Assembly (NCBI GenBank): GCA_009760855.2
Contig: WPIO01000002.1
Coordinates: 15,111,001 to 15,171,000, forward strand
Source of the DNA: Cristatella mucedo
Lineage: Eukaryota; Bryozoa; Phylactolaemata; Cristatellidae
Length of the DNA stretch: 60,000 nt
Reading direction: 5' to 3'
Shown: piece by piece, positions 1 through 11,000 of the stretch
Position numbering within the stretch: position 1 is the stretch's first letter
Layout of the letters: each line of letters opens with the position of its first letter
Position numbers and translations under genes: made by a program
The notes under the pieces: model-generated
Databases searched by the model: none
What the model was told of the DNA's origin: nothing
What the model saw: only the letters and a program-made list of their open reading frames with translations

Positions 1-1454
1 TTCCTTGCAGATTCGGGAAAACTGTAAGTACACAGAACTATGTACATAAAATAATAATACAAGCCGCTTGCAATAATGTATTACTGATGCTGATTAAACG
101 TTCGTGTACTGTCGAAAATCTTAGTAATACAATTTTGATCAATGCATCCACGACACAAGCAATAGCACAAATCAATGGGAAAATATACCAAAACCTCCCT
201 ACTGAACTAGCTCTGATTATAAAACTCGCATATACAAGCCTAATCACGTAAGCTACCAATAAATATATCTAAAAATCAGTTACCACTTAATTTACCCTTA
301 CATTAATTCAGATGGCAAATATCAAGGTCAGATTGCTCTTGGTATTTCCTCAAATGCATAACCGAAAGATTTACATCAAGGCTAAAATGCAAATCACTCC
401 ACTCATTCGGTAAGAGAATGAAATGACGGGCGACCTTTTACAGAAGTGATAGGCTACAGACTACTTACAAGCATTTAAGGAACAAGGACACTTTATTGCT
501 TGCAACATTTTCCAGCAAAGTTTGGAACGCTTGAGGGGCAACATGCGAATGGAATCTATTATTTCCGAAATATCAGCATGCCACACAACCAGAGCAGGGA
601 CTACGAACTAAACTTACAGAATTAGTCATTTACAAATGAAAGTTACAAGCAACACTCAAGGACTCGTCGGATCGACAACACTTGCATTACCTGGGTTGCA
701 CCATACAACATGAATTAAAGTCATACCGTAGCAAGATGTTGTGGCCACGGAAAGTCTAACTCGTTAAGCTGCAATGCTATTTGTCAGATCAATCATACCA
801 TCCAAGAAATGTGATTCTGGCTCGGTCATGCAGAGAATGGGCAAGCATCGATTACGTCCACATGTCACCAGTAGTCTTAAAAGCCAGCACATATTTTTTT
901 AAACACCGGTGTAATTTGCTGCAATTTACCTGCCGGTGGTGCACCGATGCTTGATTAGATTGCCAATGCCCAACGGGGCAAAATGACCTCCTTGTGTCAC
1001 GATCATACAAGTGCCTAACAAGCTGTGACGTTGCCTGTAAAGATGAATAGAATACGTGCAGACATTACACAGCAGTTCATAAGAGCCTGTTCAATCAAGC
1101 AGTTCTCTAAGACCTCATCCTTGGTGACCAGTGAATGGCTGATTATGGGTGGCCTTAGTGGCTGATGCAAGGAAAGCAATAATTTCAAAATAAAGAGCAA
1201 CTAGACGCAATCTGCCTTGAGCCTGAAGCTCAACAAAAAAGTCACCGCGAGAGGAGACTGGTCCCGCTATATTTTATATCACAGAAAGAGAACCTGAGTG
1301 GCACATATTCTTGAACTGTGATAGTCTTAGTTCTAGCTCTTTGCTCTACAGCTTCTAATTTGGATGTTATCAAATGCCCAATGAAAATATGCTAAGCATT
1401 CTTATGAGCAGCTAAGAACCCCAGCAGGTAACTCGCCTGACAGGCTAAGCATAC

Positions 1455-1515
1455 GGACTGTCGTTAGCCGGTTTGTAGTTGGCTGGACTGCCGTTAGCTG
1501 GACTGTCGTTAGCAG
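1455..1515. repeat. Short tandem GGACTGTCGTTAGC repeat
   Basis: Three imperfect units (GGACTGTCGTTAGC, GGACTGCCGTTAGC, GGACTGTCGTTAGC) with a diverged unit between the first two. Confidence 0.85.
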
Positions 1516-2121
1516 CAGCTAGTGCCCGAGCTAGCCTCACCCTCAAACGGTGCCTTGAGTGCCTAGATCACAACTTCGAGATACAGAAGCCCAAGCTTAC
1601 TACCAGAGTTAACTCATCAGCCACCCTATTGTGGAACTGCTGCTGCAAGGCACGTGCAGCAGCATGCAAGGGCAAACAGCTGTTGACCAGCGTCAGATAA
1701 AATGTCGGCAGTGATGATTGAACGTTGCTTCGAGGTTACAAAAACTGCCTGGTATGTGTTTCAAGTACGGTACGTGTTCCAAGTGGTAACGCATGTCTTT
1801 TTGCCTGCTCTGCCATTCGACTTGAGCTGCCTGATAGCAAGGAGGACCACCTCACACTACCACCTAAACGCCTATGGTTTTGTCCAACAAGTGATCACCA
1901 CGAGATTCTTAAATATCTGGAGTAAATATGGAAATAGACCTGCATATGCAATTAATGTAATGAAGTTGGTGTTAATTGTACCTATGGATTATGGGCTCAA
2001 CTAAAATCTGTGCTTTGTAGCACGAATTCAATGCAACGCTCGATGTAATATACATCACTTCATTGAACCATTTGGGTCTGGAGTAAGCTTTTATGCAGTT
2101 AAATATGACAGCCCTCTAGCT

Positions 2122-2275
2122 CTGCAAGCTGGTTTGGTCTATCGGTTAAGGTGCTCGCCCCGACCAAGCTCTGAATGAGGTCGTGGGATCGAGCCCCGAG
2201 GCATATGCAAAGCGCCTGAATAGAGATTAAGTTGTCTTCGGATGCTATATAAATGAATTATATTTTAATTTTTAT
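2122..2275 (+). mobile_element. SINE-1 copy (tRNA-derived, LINE-A-like tail)
   Basis: The 5' part has polymerase III promoter boxes of tRNA type: box A TGGTCTATCGG (2135-2145) and box B GGATCGAGCCC (2186-2196, one change from GGTTCGANNCC). The 3' part AAAGCGCCTGAATAGAGATT, then AAGTTGTCTTCGGATGC, resembles the 3' terminus of LINE-A. Confidence 0.85.
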
Positions 2276-3501
2276 TTGTCCTTAATCCAACCTTGAACTT
2301 GCAGCACCGTTCCTTCAGTACATATATCCCCATAGCCTGGAACTTGCTACTGGCTATAAATCGTATGCTCCTCACAAAATTTGATCCGTCTATGCAAATT
2401 GTCTTTTCTGTGCTTAGGTTGCTGAAATTGTGCCTCCTTTTGTCACTAGTCAGATGATACTTTTTAGGCCAATTTACAAATGTATTATTCGATAAATATC
2501 AAAAGAAATTACTCTCGTCCATCCTCTTTACGGTTTTTATTTAATTCTTCAAATGAGACAACTACAGCACTAAGCACTAATGGTGATAAAAGTCTTCCAC
2601 TTTGGTTGCACACTCGAAGAGCCGAATGCATCGTCTGACAAGGAAACTAGTGGGCTCTGGATTATAGGATTATATGGATTATATATTATATTATACATTT
2701 GGCATCCATGGCTTTAGGGCAGAAAAATTGTCAAAGGCCAGACATAGCCTAAGGTGCCAGCATAGGCTGCTCATCTGGACCGTAGGTCTAGTCACAGGAA
2801 ATCGACATGTGGGCCCGGTCGAGTAGTCACTACATATTTCATAAAACTAGTGCACTTCTGCTAACCAGGCATTTTTTTCAAGTCTACCCTGGTCAGGTCT
2901 GCCTTTTAATTTTCTTCTCAGACCAAACGCCAACATTCTGAGGTCTCGAGTCCTTGCTTCAGTGCCAGTGGCTATCCCGACCAATAGAAGAGCTCGCCAA
3001 CGACCTCGGAGCCAAGATCGGTTCTGCTGCATGGGAAGGCCCCTTGCAACATATCGATTGCCAGCCCATTAAGACATATGTCATACAACCCCCACCCCCA
3101 GGCAAATGGCTGGTGAAACGCTACACCGGCAGTTAAATGCAACTACTTTCACTTCCCATATATAGCATTGCCACCCTCGGCCACATGTGCTAAACACATT
3201 TCCTTACACAGCTACTTCAATGGAGAAAAGTCTTATGCATGGGGCCAGGCTATTTTATTAGCAGATTTAGCGATCATTAACTGATATAAAAAAAACGGTC
3301 AATTCGTATAGCCTAGCTAAATCTAAGTGAAAAGAGTTTACCAGTGCTAAGATTACGTCTAGCAGCACCAATACTTGTCATTATTTTTATTAATAGATAA
3401 ATTGTAACAGTAGAGCCCAAGCAAGTGCAAGCATCGACTCCATAAGTGGCACGAGTATCTGTATTGCGCCACCATCTAGTCAGGCTGATGACAAACATTG
3501 A

Positions 3502-4565
3502 ATGATAATAATAAAAATACTAATAATTCATTTGCTATAGCGCCCTCAGAGAACTCGATTTATTTCTAGGCACTTTATATTTCTAGTAAAAGAAGCACGA
3601 TCGATTGGTTAGTGGTAGCATGCTCAATGAACAACAAGCCAAACATGGCTAGAGGTGACATGCACAGGGGTTAGAATGCAAATATTGTTAGTGGCAGCAT
3701 GCTGACCCTGTAATGTTACCTTTAACCCTGCTATGCTTTTTCACTAAGCATGCTACCGTTAACCATTCGACCATGCTTCCTTTACAGCAAATGTTAAGTG
3801 CCTATAAAGACATCGAGTTCTCTGAGGGCACTATAACAAATGTATTATCATTATTATTATTATTATTATTATTATGCACCGTGTCAGCATGTATGAGCAT
3901 ACAAAAGACGAATCAGATGGACTCACTAAATGCTGTGATAAGTAAATGCGTTTTAGTTACTTTTTAAATGAGGCCAAGTCAGGAATGCCGTGACACAAGT
4001 CGGAAGTGAGTTCCAGGCTTAGGGAGCATACGAACTAAAGGCACGGTCTCCAAAGGATCTCACACTCGTACGAGTTATGGGTAAACGACTAGATTCCAAA
4101 TACCATGCTTAGCCTAGTAGGGGAGCATATCTGATAAGTAGGCTGAAGCCAAAAAATGAAGGGACCTAAAAATAAGTGGCAAAACTTTTTAGTGGATGCA
4201 TTGCTTAACTGGGAGCCAGTACAAGTCTTCAAGAAGTGGCGTGATTTGGTAATGTGGTAACTTCGACGCTTACGACAGAGAAGACTAGCTGTAGAGTTTT
4301 TCGCAAGCTGTAAGAGCCTGATTGCACATGCCGGTAGACCAGCAAGTAGTGAGTTACAGAATTTGAGACGGTATGTCACAAATGCATGGACAAATTTAGG
4401 TACTGTATCCTTGTCTAAACAAGCCAGAATTTTAGCAATGTCATTTACGTGAAAGTAGGCAGACTTGACTGTGGAGCTGGTAGCAAAACTTTGGCGAATC
4501 GATAGTCTGTCACCTATAAGATTCTCTGAGTAACAGCTCAACACACAGAAGTCAGAGATATTAAG
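3502..4565 (-). mobile_element. LINE-A 3' fragment, interrupted by an inverted fragment
   Basis: The left part (3502-3704) is the element's 3' end on the minus strand with an AAT-rich tail, and the right part (3877-4565) continues with the 3' UTR and C-terminal coding region (degenerate). Between them lies a plus-strand piece of the same 3' end, annotated separately. No intact frame. Confidence 0.88.
3705..3876 (+). mobile_element. LINE-A 3' end inserted inverted inside a minus copy
   Basis: About 170 bp of the element's last 3' UTR part on the plus strand, ending with TTACAGCAAATG..., GAGTTCTCTGAGGG and an (ATT)n tail. It starts at a GCATGC palindrome shared with the host copy, and the minus copy resumes right after the tail. 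The two together form an imperfect inverted repeat (3502-3876). Confidence 0.8.
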
Positions 4566-4810
4566 GGAAGTCATTAGGAAACACTGTGGTTAAAATCAAT
4601 CCAGAGCAAAAGCTGCCTATTTCTATTAATTTATGACCAGAAAACGGAATGTAATTATGAAGTGTGAACAAATACCAGAAATATATTGAACACAATTGTG
4701 CAGTTGTTTAAGAACGAGATCCGAACAAATGAGTTATTGTTTCATTAGCCAGTGTATAGTTTTATTGTTTAGGCTGTAGACGTTAAAGCTCCCATTGACA
4801 ACATACGTAC

Positions 4811-5013
4811 CTTAAACAAGAAGATCCATTCCAAGCGATTGGTGGCTGACATGATGTTTCCACGACTATTCAGTAATCTGTGATATTCAGTTTCGACAAC
4901 TCGCCTTTTTTCGGGAACAGCTAAGTTAACCATTTCGAGGCAAACGTCTCTTAGCATTCCAACCATCGTTACTAGTTCGGCTATTGTGAAGGGCATCATA
5001 TCATTCGGCAATG
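4811..5013 (-). CDS. UBE3C: UBE3C exon (MMPFTIAEL segment), last recognised
   Basis: A 203-nt exon. Its first two bases complete an Ala codon with the exon at 6756 (phases agree), and it ends in phase 0 at donor GTACGT. It reads [20 protein letters not shown], then [17 protein letters not shown], ending in EWIFLFK. Human UBE3C has MMPFTLEELIMLSRCLRDAC and RWIQLFK here. The next human segment, the linker before the HECT domain, was not found to the left. Confidence 0.93.
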
Positions 5014-8000
5014 CTACAATGGGAACACGAAGAGACATGCAGCAAACGAGTCTCTTCTTTGAATAGCACGGCTTTGCATTCTGCAGTCCCTAGTTTCTAA
5101 ACTTGGTCAAACAGAATCAACCGGATTTATAAAGCATCAAATGAGTTATTGTTGTGATGTAGTAAACGAAGTGACAGGCTCGAGTCACAAGGAGAGTAGG
5201 GTAGGTAAAAAACAAGAGGAACTTTAGTAAACCCCTAGCCCTCCACAATGAGTGGACATATCATCAATGAAGCTAGCTTGTTTACCGCCTTACAAGAACT
5301 AGATATGTTTCTATGCACTTAAAATATGCTGGAAAGGACACAGCCTTGACAAGCCTAAGTACAAGCCAACTTACCTTGGCCTAGCCATTCTTCCCCTGTC
5401 AACGACATAGTACACGGACGACAGGGCAGTTGAGTTTTGCACTAGCTGCAGATGATTACACGCACATGCCGGCAGTCCTGAATAAAGGGAATAGCAATTA
5501 ACTAGACGCAATGTCACAAATGAGTGAACGAGTTTGGCTGTAGTACTCATATCTGAGCACGCACTGATTTTAGAAAAGTTCCTTGACTGAAAGTAGGCCG
5601 ACTTGAAAGCAAGGGAAATATGCTAATCGAATAACAAGTCATTTTGGAACGGTCACGGGCAGACGTGGCACTTTGTAAATCCACATGCAAATGATGTCGA
5701 TGCAGGCAGCAAGAGAATTAAAGGAGTCAGACAAGAAGCAAACCTTACAGGGATCGAAGGATAGATAAAAATGGATTTCATCGGTATAGAAATGAAAGTC
5801 AAGATTTTGTTTGGAGATTACACCAGCCAGAACATCGGCCAGAGAGTAAAAAGAAGGGGGTCACAGACCAAAAACTGAGGCCAACCTTACTTCAAGGGCT
5901 CCCTAGATGACCGACAGCCGTTTACATCGACACTCTGACATCTCTTACTAAGGGAGGACCAAATATGCTTGAGCACTGAGCCAGAGATGCAGGGATGGGC
6001 ACTCCAGAAGGATCTGGTAGTCAATAGTATCTAATGCTGCTGATACATTTATAGCATGAGGTTGGCTAGAGGCACAGTTGAACTACTTTAGTCATAAGAG
6101 CAGGTTTACGATGCTTAGCCTACTTCGGAAGTAGTTTGGATAGGAAGACTAAAGATAAAGAATGAAGAGACTTCAAAGTGGGTACACCTTGAAGTCGACA
6201 CATTGCTTGATGGGAAGCCGGTGGAGGTCAATGAGACATGATATAATGTGGGCACTGAGACGATCACGACAGACAAGAGTGGCTACAGAGTTTTTCACCA
6301 CCTTTACGTGCCTTATTGCACAGGCCGGAAGACCTGTAGGTAGTGAGTTATAATAGTCGAGAGAGAATGTCACAAATGGCCTAACCAACTTGGATGAGGT
6401 ATCCCTGTTTAAGCAGGCCCAAATGTTTGCAGTGTTGCACAGCTGAAAATATGCTGGGTCGACTGTGGAGCTGATATGGTCGTCTAGTGGAAGGTCACTT
6501 TAGACACTGCATATCATCAATGAGGGACATGGGTGGGCTAAGAGTAGCAGTACATAAGAGGTGAAAGCTAAATAGGCGAAAGCCCCATGGCTACCAAACA
6601 GCCGAACTTCTGTCACCTTGCTTAGGTCAAGCAAAGAATTCAAGGGTCAACTCTACTCATCAAACAAATAAGGTAATATTTGCATGACCTTCAAGTCGAT
6701 ACTGTATATCACGGCACATTTAATGAAGCAGCACAAAATATTGCTAGCCTCAAACCTGCTGAGTCACCATAGAAGTCGACATCATGAAGCAAAAGCAACT
6801 TGTGGCTGAATAGTGAGCAAAACACGGACAGCAGCGGCACAAGGTGAGCTACGTCCTCAGCATGCTTCTCCGAATGATTCATTAACAGCTGGATAAGTGG
6901 TGTGCTGCCACTAAAAATTTCATATAAACAGATAAGAGTTGTGCGATTAACATCAGCTGATGCAACAAGACGACAAGCAAAGTCCACACGGCACACCCAA
7001 GAGTGCTATAAAGGTGGCTAAAAGCCACCTATGCGAGGGGGGCTCACTCCTCGTCCACAATCTAGTGGTCCCCGTACAGACAGACACGTGCAGAAAGACT
7101 CGTGTGCACCAGCACACACAGGCGCGATAGCATGAACGTAATGAAAGTGCAAGCATGCATACGCGTGTCTGTAGTTGTAATGAGGGCGGTACCGAACATT
7201 CGATTCGTATTTGTTTCAGGGCCGAATAGTGGACGAATAGTGGACGAAATAGTTTTTCTCCATTCAGGCTAATAGTAGTGTTCGGACCAAATTCTAGCCC
7301 AGGATGCATATATTTTTCGTAAACGTATTAAATTTACTGAACTTGAAAAAATCTTGCTTCAATTTTATATTTTGGATGTAGCTGGGAGAATTATTTGTAT
7401 TAAGACGAATAGTGAAAATATATTACTCTACACAGCTCAAGTTATGATCAATTTTCATGCCCATTTTGGGTAATTAGTATATCCTGGGCATAAACTGTAC
7501 CTGCACATTGAATGCACAGATGCATGCACGTACATGCATGCACGTACATGCATGCACACACGTACACATCTCAGGAGTGTCAAACACATATAAATATTAA
7601 TATATATTTATTTTTATTTATATCTACACGTGGCATAAAAACAACATGGAATCAATGAAAAAACAAAAAAAAACAAAAAGAAGCAAGATCGAGATCAAAC
7701 GTAAACTTTGAGCAGTGCTACCAGCATAGTGTGCAGCAATGGATTCTTCGATACCTTGGAAATGGGGAATGGCCAGGGAATGTTAAAAAATGGGTCAAAG
7801 TTTGCCTAAATAAAGACAAGTTCTAAATGAAAACCATAGTTTTGGTTATTGACAGATGACCGAAACATGGTAAGTAAAATTAATCTGTAAGTCTTATTTA
7901 CACAAGAAGTAGTACATCAAGCTCAGCAAAATGACTTTCTTTAAAACATAGCACCTGAACAGCATTTTATCGGCGAACTTTGCAAATTTAAGCTACTCAG

Positions 8001-11000
8001 CCTAAACGGACTCGCAGAACATCATGTGACACTAGAAAAAACATTAAATTTTCAAAATAATGACATGGCCCCCAAGTCAACAGTCTGACAGGTAGTTATA
8101 ACAATCAAAAAGTGTCAAACCGATAGATTCAAGCATAGCCACGCCCCTGTAAGTATTAGCCCACCTTCGAAAAAACGACTATCCAAGCCTCTTAACTTCT
8201 CGTTTCCTTGCCATATACATGTTTACATTGGTATGTTTACACAGGTTCACAAACTGGAAGTGTCTAGTGTTCGGCAACTAGACTATCGTTAGGGATAATG
8301 TATTGATAACTTACTGACGCCGTGGTCACGGTAACAATGGAGTCAATTATCCCCGAACCTACTGAATCAGACTGCTTATCCGGTTGCTTTAGCAGCCATT
8401 GAACACTCGAGAAGCTGACACTGCTGGACCGTGACCACCTGCCAGCTACATTGTTCAAAAAGTGTGTTGTTTACCGGGAATCAGTCAGCATATGCCGATT
8501 CAATTCTATTTAAGAGAAATTGAGGTGATTTCAAGTTCGTATTTATGCCGTTTATAGCTTGAGACTTGCATTAGCGAACCCTGGCTATATAAGGGTCTTG
8601 TAAGGTTTACCTATTCCCAAGATCTGTATTTATCTATTTATTGGATTGTCTGTGCAATGTATGGCGCTACATAGCGCTGTCCTAATTTTATAGCTTGCCA
8701 TTCTCAGTTTGTCTTCCAAAAGACCGAGTCAAATGCCAGCCCTCGGTATCTTGCTTAGGTCATATCTCCGATAATAGTGATCCGATCTACTTGAACTTTG
8801 GAATGCATGATTGCTTGCGATTATACATCATTCTGGCCGTCTAGCATGCATATTGGACATTAGTAGGTAGACTGATTTGATCGAGAACTAGCTGTGTTTG
8901 TTATGCAGAGCCGCTGTCATCATTTCATCACATGTCCTGAAAACGTCACAGGTATGCTAATAGTGATCAGATAAACGTGAAAATTTAAATACACGCTCCT
9001 AGGTATTACTTCAACGTTATATGACGGTAAATCCAGTAGCTTGGGCTTTTTTCCTATCACTTGCATGCGTTCTCAGCTTCATTTGTCTCCTCTGAGTGTT
9101 TTTCCAACAGTTCATGCAGCTTGGCAAAAACCCCACAACGGTCGACGTGAAATTTGGAATATAGGTTTAGGTTCACCTGCCTCTCAAACTCGAAGAGCTC
9201 ATATTCGCATCATCGGTCATTAAGTATAACTGCACGTCACGAATGTCGTTGAACTTGAGCTTGGTAACACTTCCAAAAGCTTGAAATGTCAAGTCATTTC
9301 GTTGTTTTCTTTTTAGAATGTCCCATTTTGGTGCCAAGTGTCATGCATCTTTTGAGGGGTTTGGCATCTCTGTACAGTGATTGGTCGTAAATCCATCGAT
9401 TTGATAACATGGCCGTGTTTAGCTGAGGTCCTGTGAAAAACGTGACCTTGACTTGTAAAGGTCGTCGGAAGGTCAACAAAACAGCTGTGATATCAAAAGA
9501 TCGCTCAAGTTATTCTTGTTGCTTGTGCCAATTCGCATGCCGATCGTTCCATTGGTACTTGAGAAATACCCGAGTGGGGCATAACTCCCCACCTCTTGGC
9601 TGTTCCAGTGATTTTATGGGGTGCACAGAATAATAATGATAGTAATAATAACAGATTTGCATAACACTCTTAGAGAACTGAATATGTTTCTAGGCAATTT
9701 ACAGATGCTGTATAGAAAGTATTTTTTCAAATGATTGATGGCAATACGTGCAATCAGCAGGCCTAGTGTAAGCAGGCATATGCACACAAAGGACGAATCA
9801 CAAAGACCCTCTAAATGCTGTAATAAATAGGCATGTGTTAAGCTTATTTCTAAATGTCGTCATGTTAGGGGACGTTGTGATGTGAGTCGCTAGTGAGTTC
9901 CAGGCTCTGGGAGCATATAAACTAAAGGCACGGTCTCCAAAGGTTTGGGGTTCGAACAGGGTATGGCTAAACGATTCGAGTAAGAACAGAGGGTTGTGCG
10001 ATTCCTGGCCTTGTGGGGGAATAGATCTAATAGGTAGACTGGAGAAAGAGAATAAAGGGGCCTGAAAGTAAGTGATAGAACCTTGAAGTCTATATGCTGC
10101 TTGAGTGGGAGCCAGTGCATGTCGGCTAGAATAGGTGTGATGTGACAACTGCATTGCTCACCGACAAGCCTAGCTGCAGAGTCTTGCATCGACAGTAAGA
10201 GCGTGATTGCACACGCTGGTAGACCAGCCAGCAGTGAGTTGCATAAGCCGAGACGGATGCCACAAATGCACGGACAAGTTTTGATGTACTATTCCTGTCT
10301 AAAAAAGAGCCCGAATTTTAGCAATGTTATGCAGTTGAAAGAAGGCAGACTTGATTGACTGTGGAGCTGATGTGGTCGCCTAACGAAAGGTCACTTTGGA
10401 ACAGGATACCTAGATTACGTGCAGATTCAACAGGAGATACTGGTGGAGCCGATTTTGAGCAGTAGGTTTTCTCATTTCTGGATGACACTTGGTTTGCCCA
10501 CAACTAATAAGTTAGCTTTATTGTCAATCTATATAAGAAAGTTTGCTGCCATTCATGTGCGATTGTCATCCACACATCAAGCAAGGGTGTGTAGACAATT
10601 CGACGTGCCGTAGAATAATGAAGTCCTTTCAGGCCGACATTGGGCAGAGACGGAATGCGTAAGTTTGGGCTAGAATTGTAGATGCTGCTAATGTACCCTA
10701 CACTCTGTATTGTGCCATTCCTTGCCCTTGGGGTAAGGTGCTCACACATCAAACAGGTCGTGGAATCGAGTGCTACAGCAAGCAATCCTGAATTCCCCAC
10801 TACAATAGCTGCTAAGGCTTCTGCCTCTACATACGTGTGGTTTTGAATCACCAGAACTTTACTAGAGGGTCAAGCTGTCCTTCGAATATAAGCAATTTCT
10901 GGCACGAATATGCATAAACTACGACCAAGCATCCCTGCAAAAAATATATAATTCATTTGTATAGCACTCGAGGAGAACTTAATCTCTATTCAGGAGCTTC

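Larger units (their letters stand above)
1..3500. other. UBE3C intron or downstream sequence, no gene recognised
   Basis: Apart from the SINE-1 at 2122-2275 and the short tandem repeat at 1455, nothing clear is seen. The next UBE3C exon should follow donor 4811 in this direction, but no HECT-type motif was found on the minus strand. Confidence 0.5.

Noticed and set aside
1-30. TTCCTTGCAG followed 13 bases later by GTAAGT at the left edge, like a plus-strand micro-exon
   Set aside because: No gene context on the plus strand; such short matches occur by chance.
2135-2196. tRNA gene
   Set aside because: Boxes A and B are present, but no cloverleaf fits and a LINE-like tail follows; it is a SINE.
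2847-3136. Open frames on both strands with HIDCQPIKTYVIQPPPPGKW on plus, and a possible UBE3C exon on minus
   Set aside because: No motif of the UBE3C linker or HECT domain and no fitting splice phase; no other family recognised.
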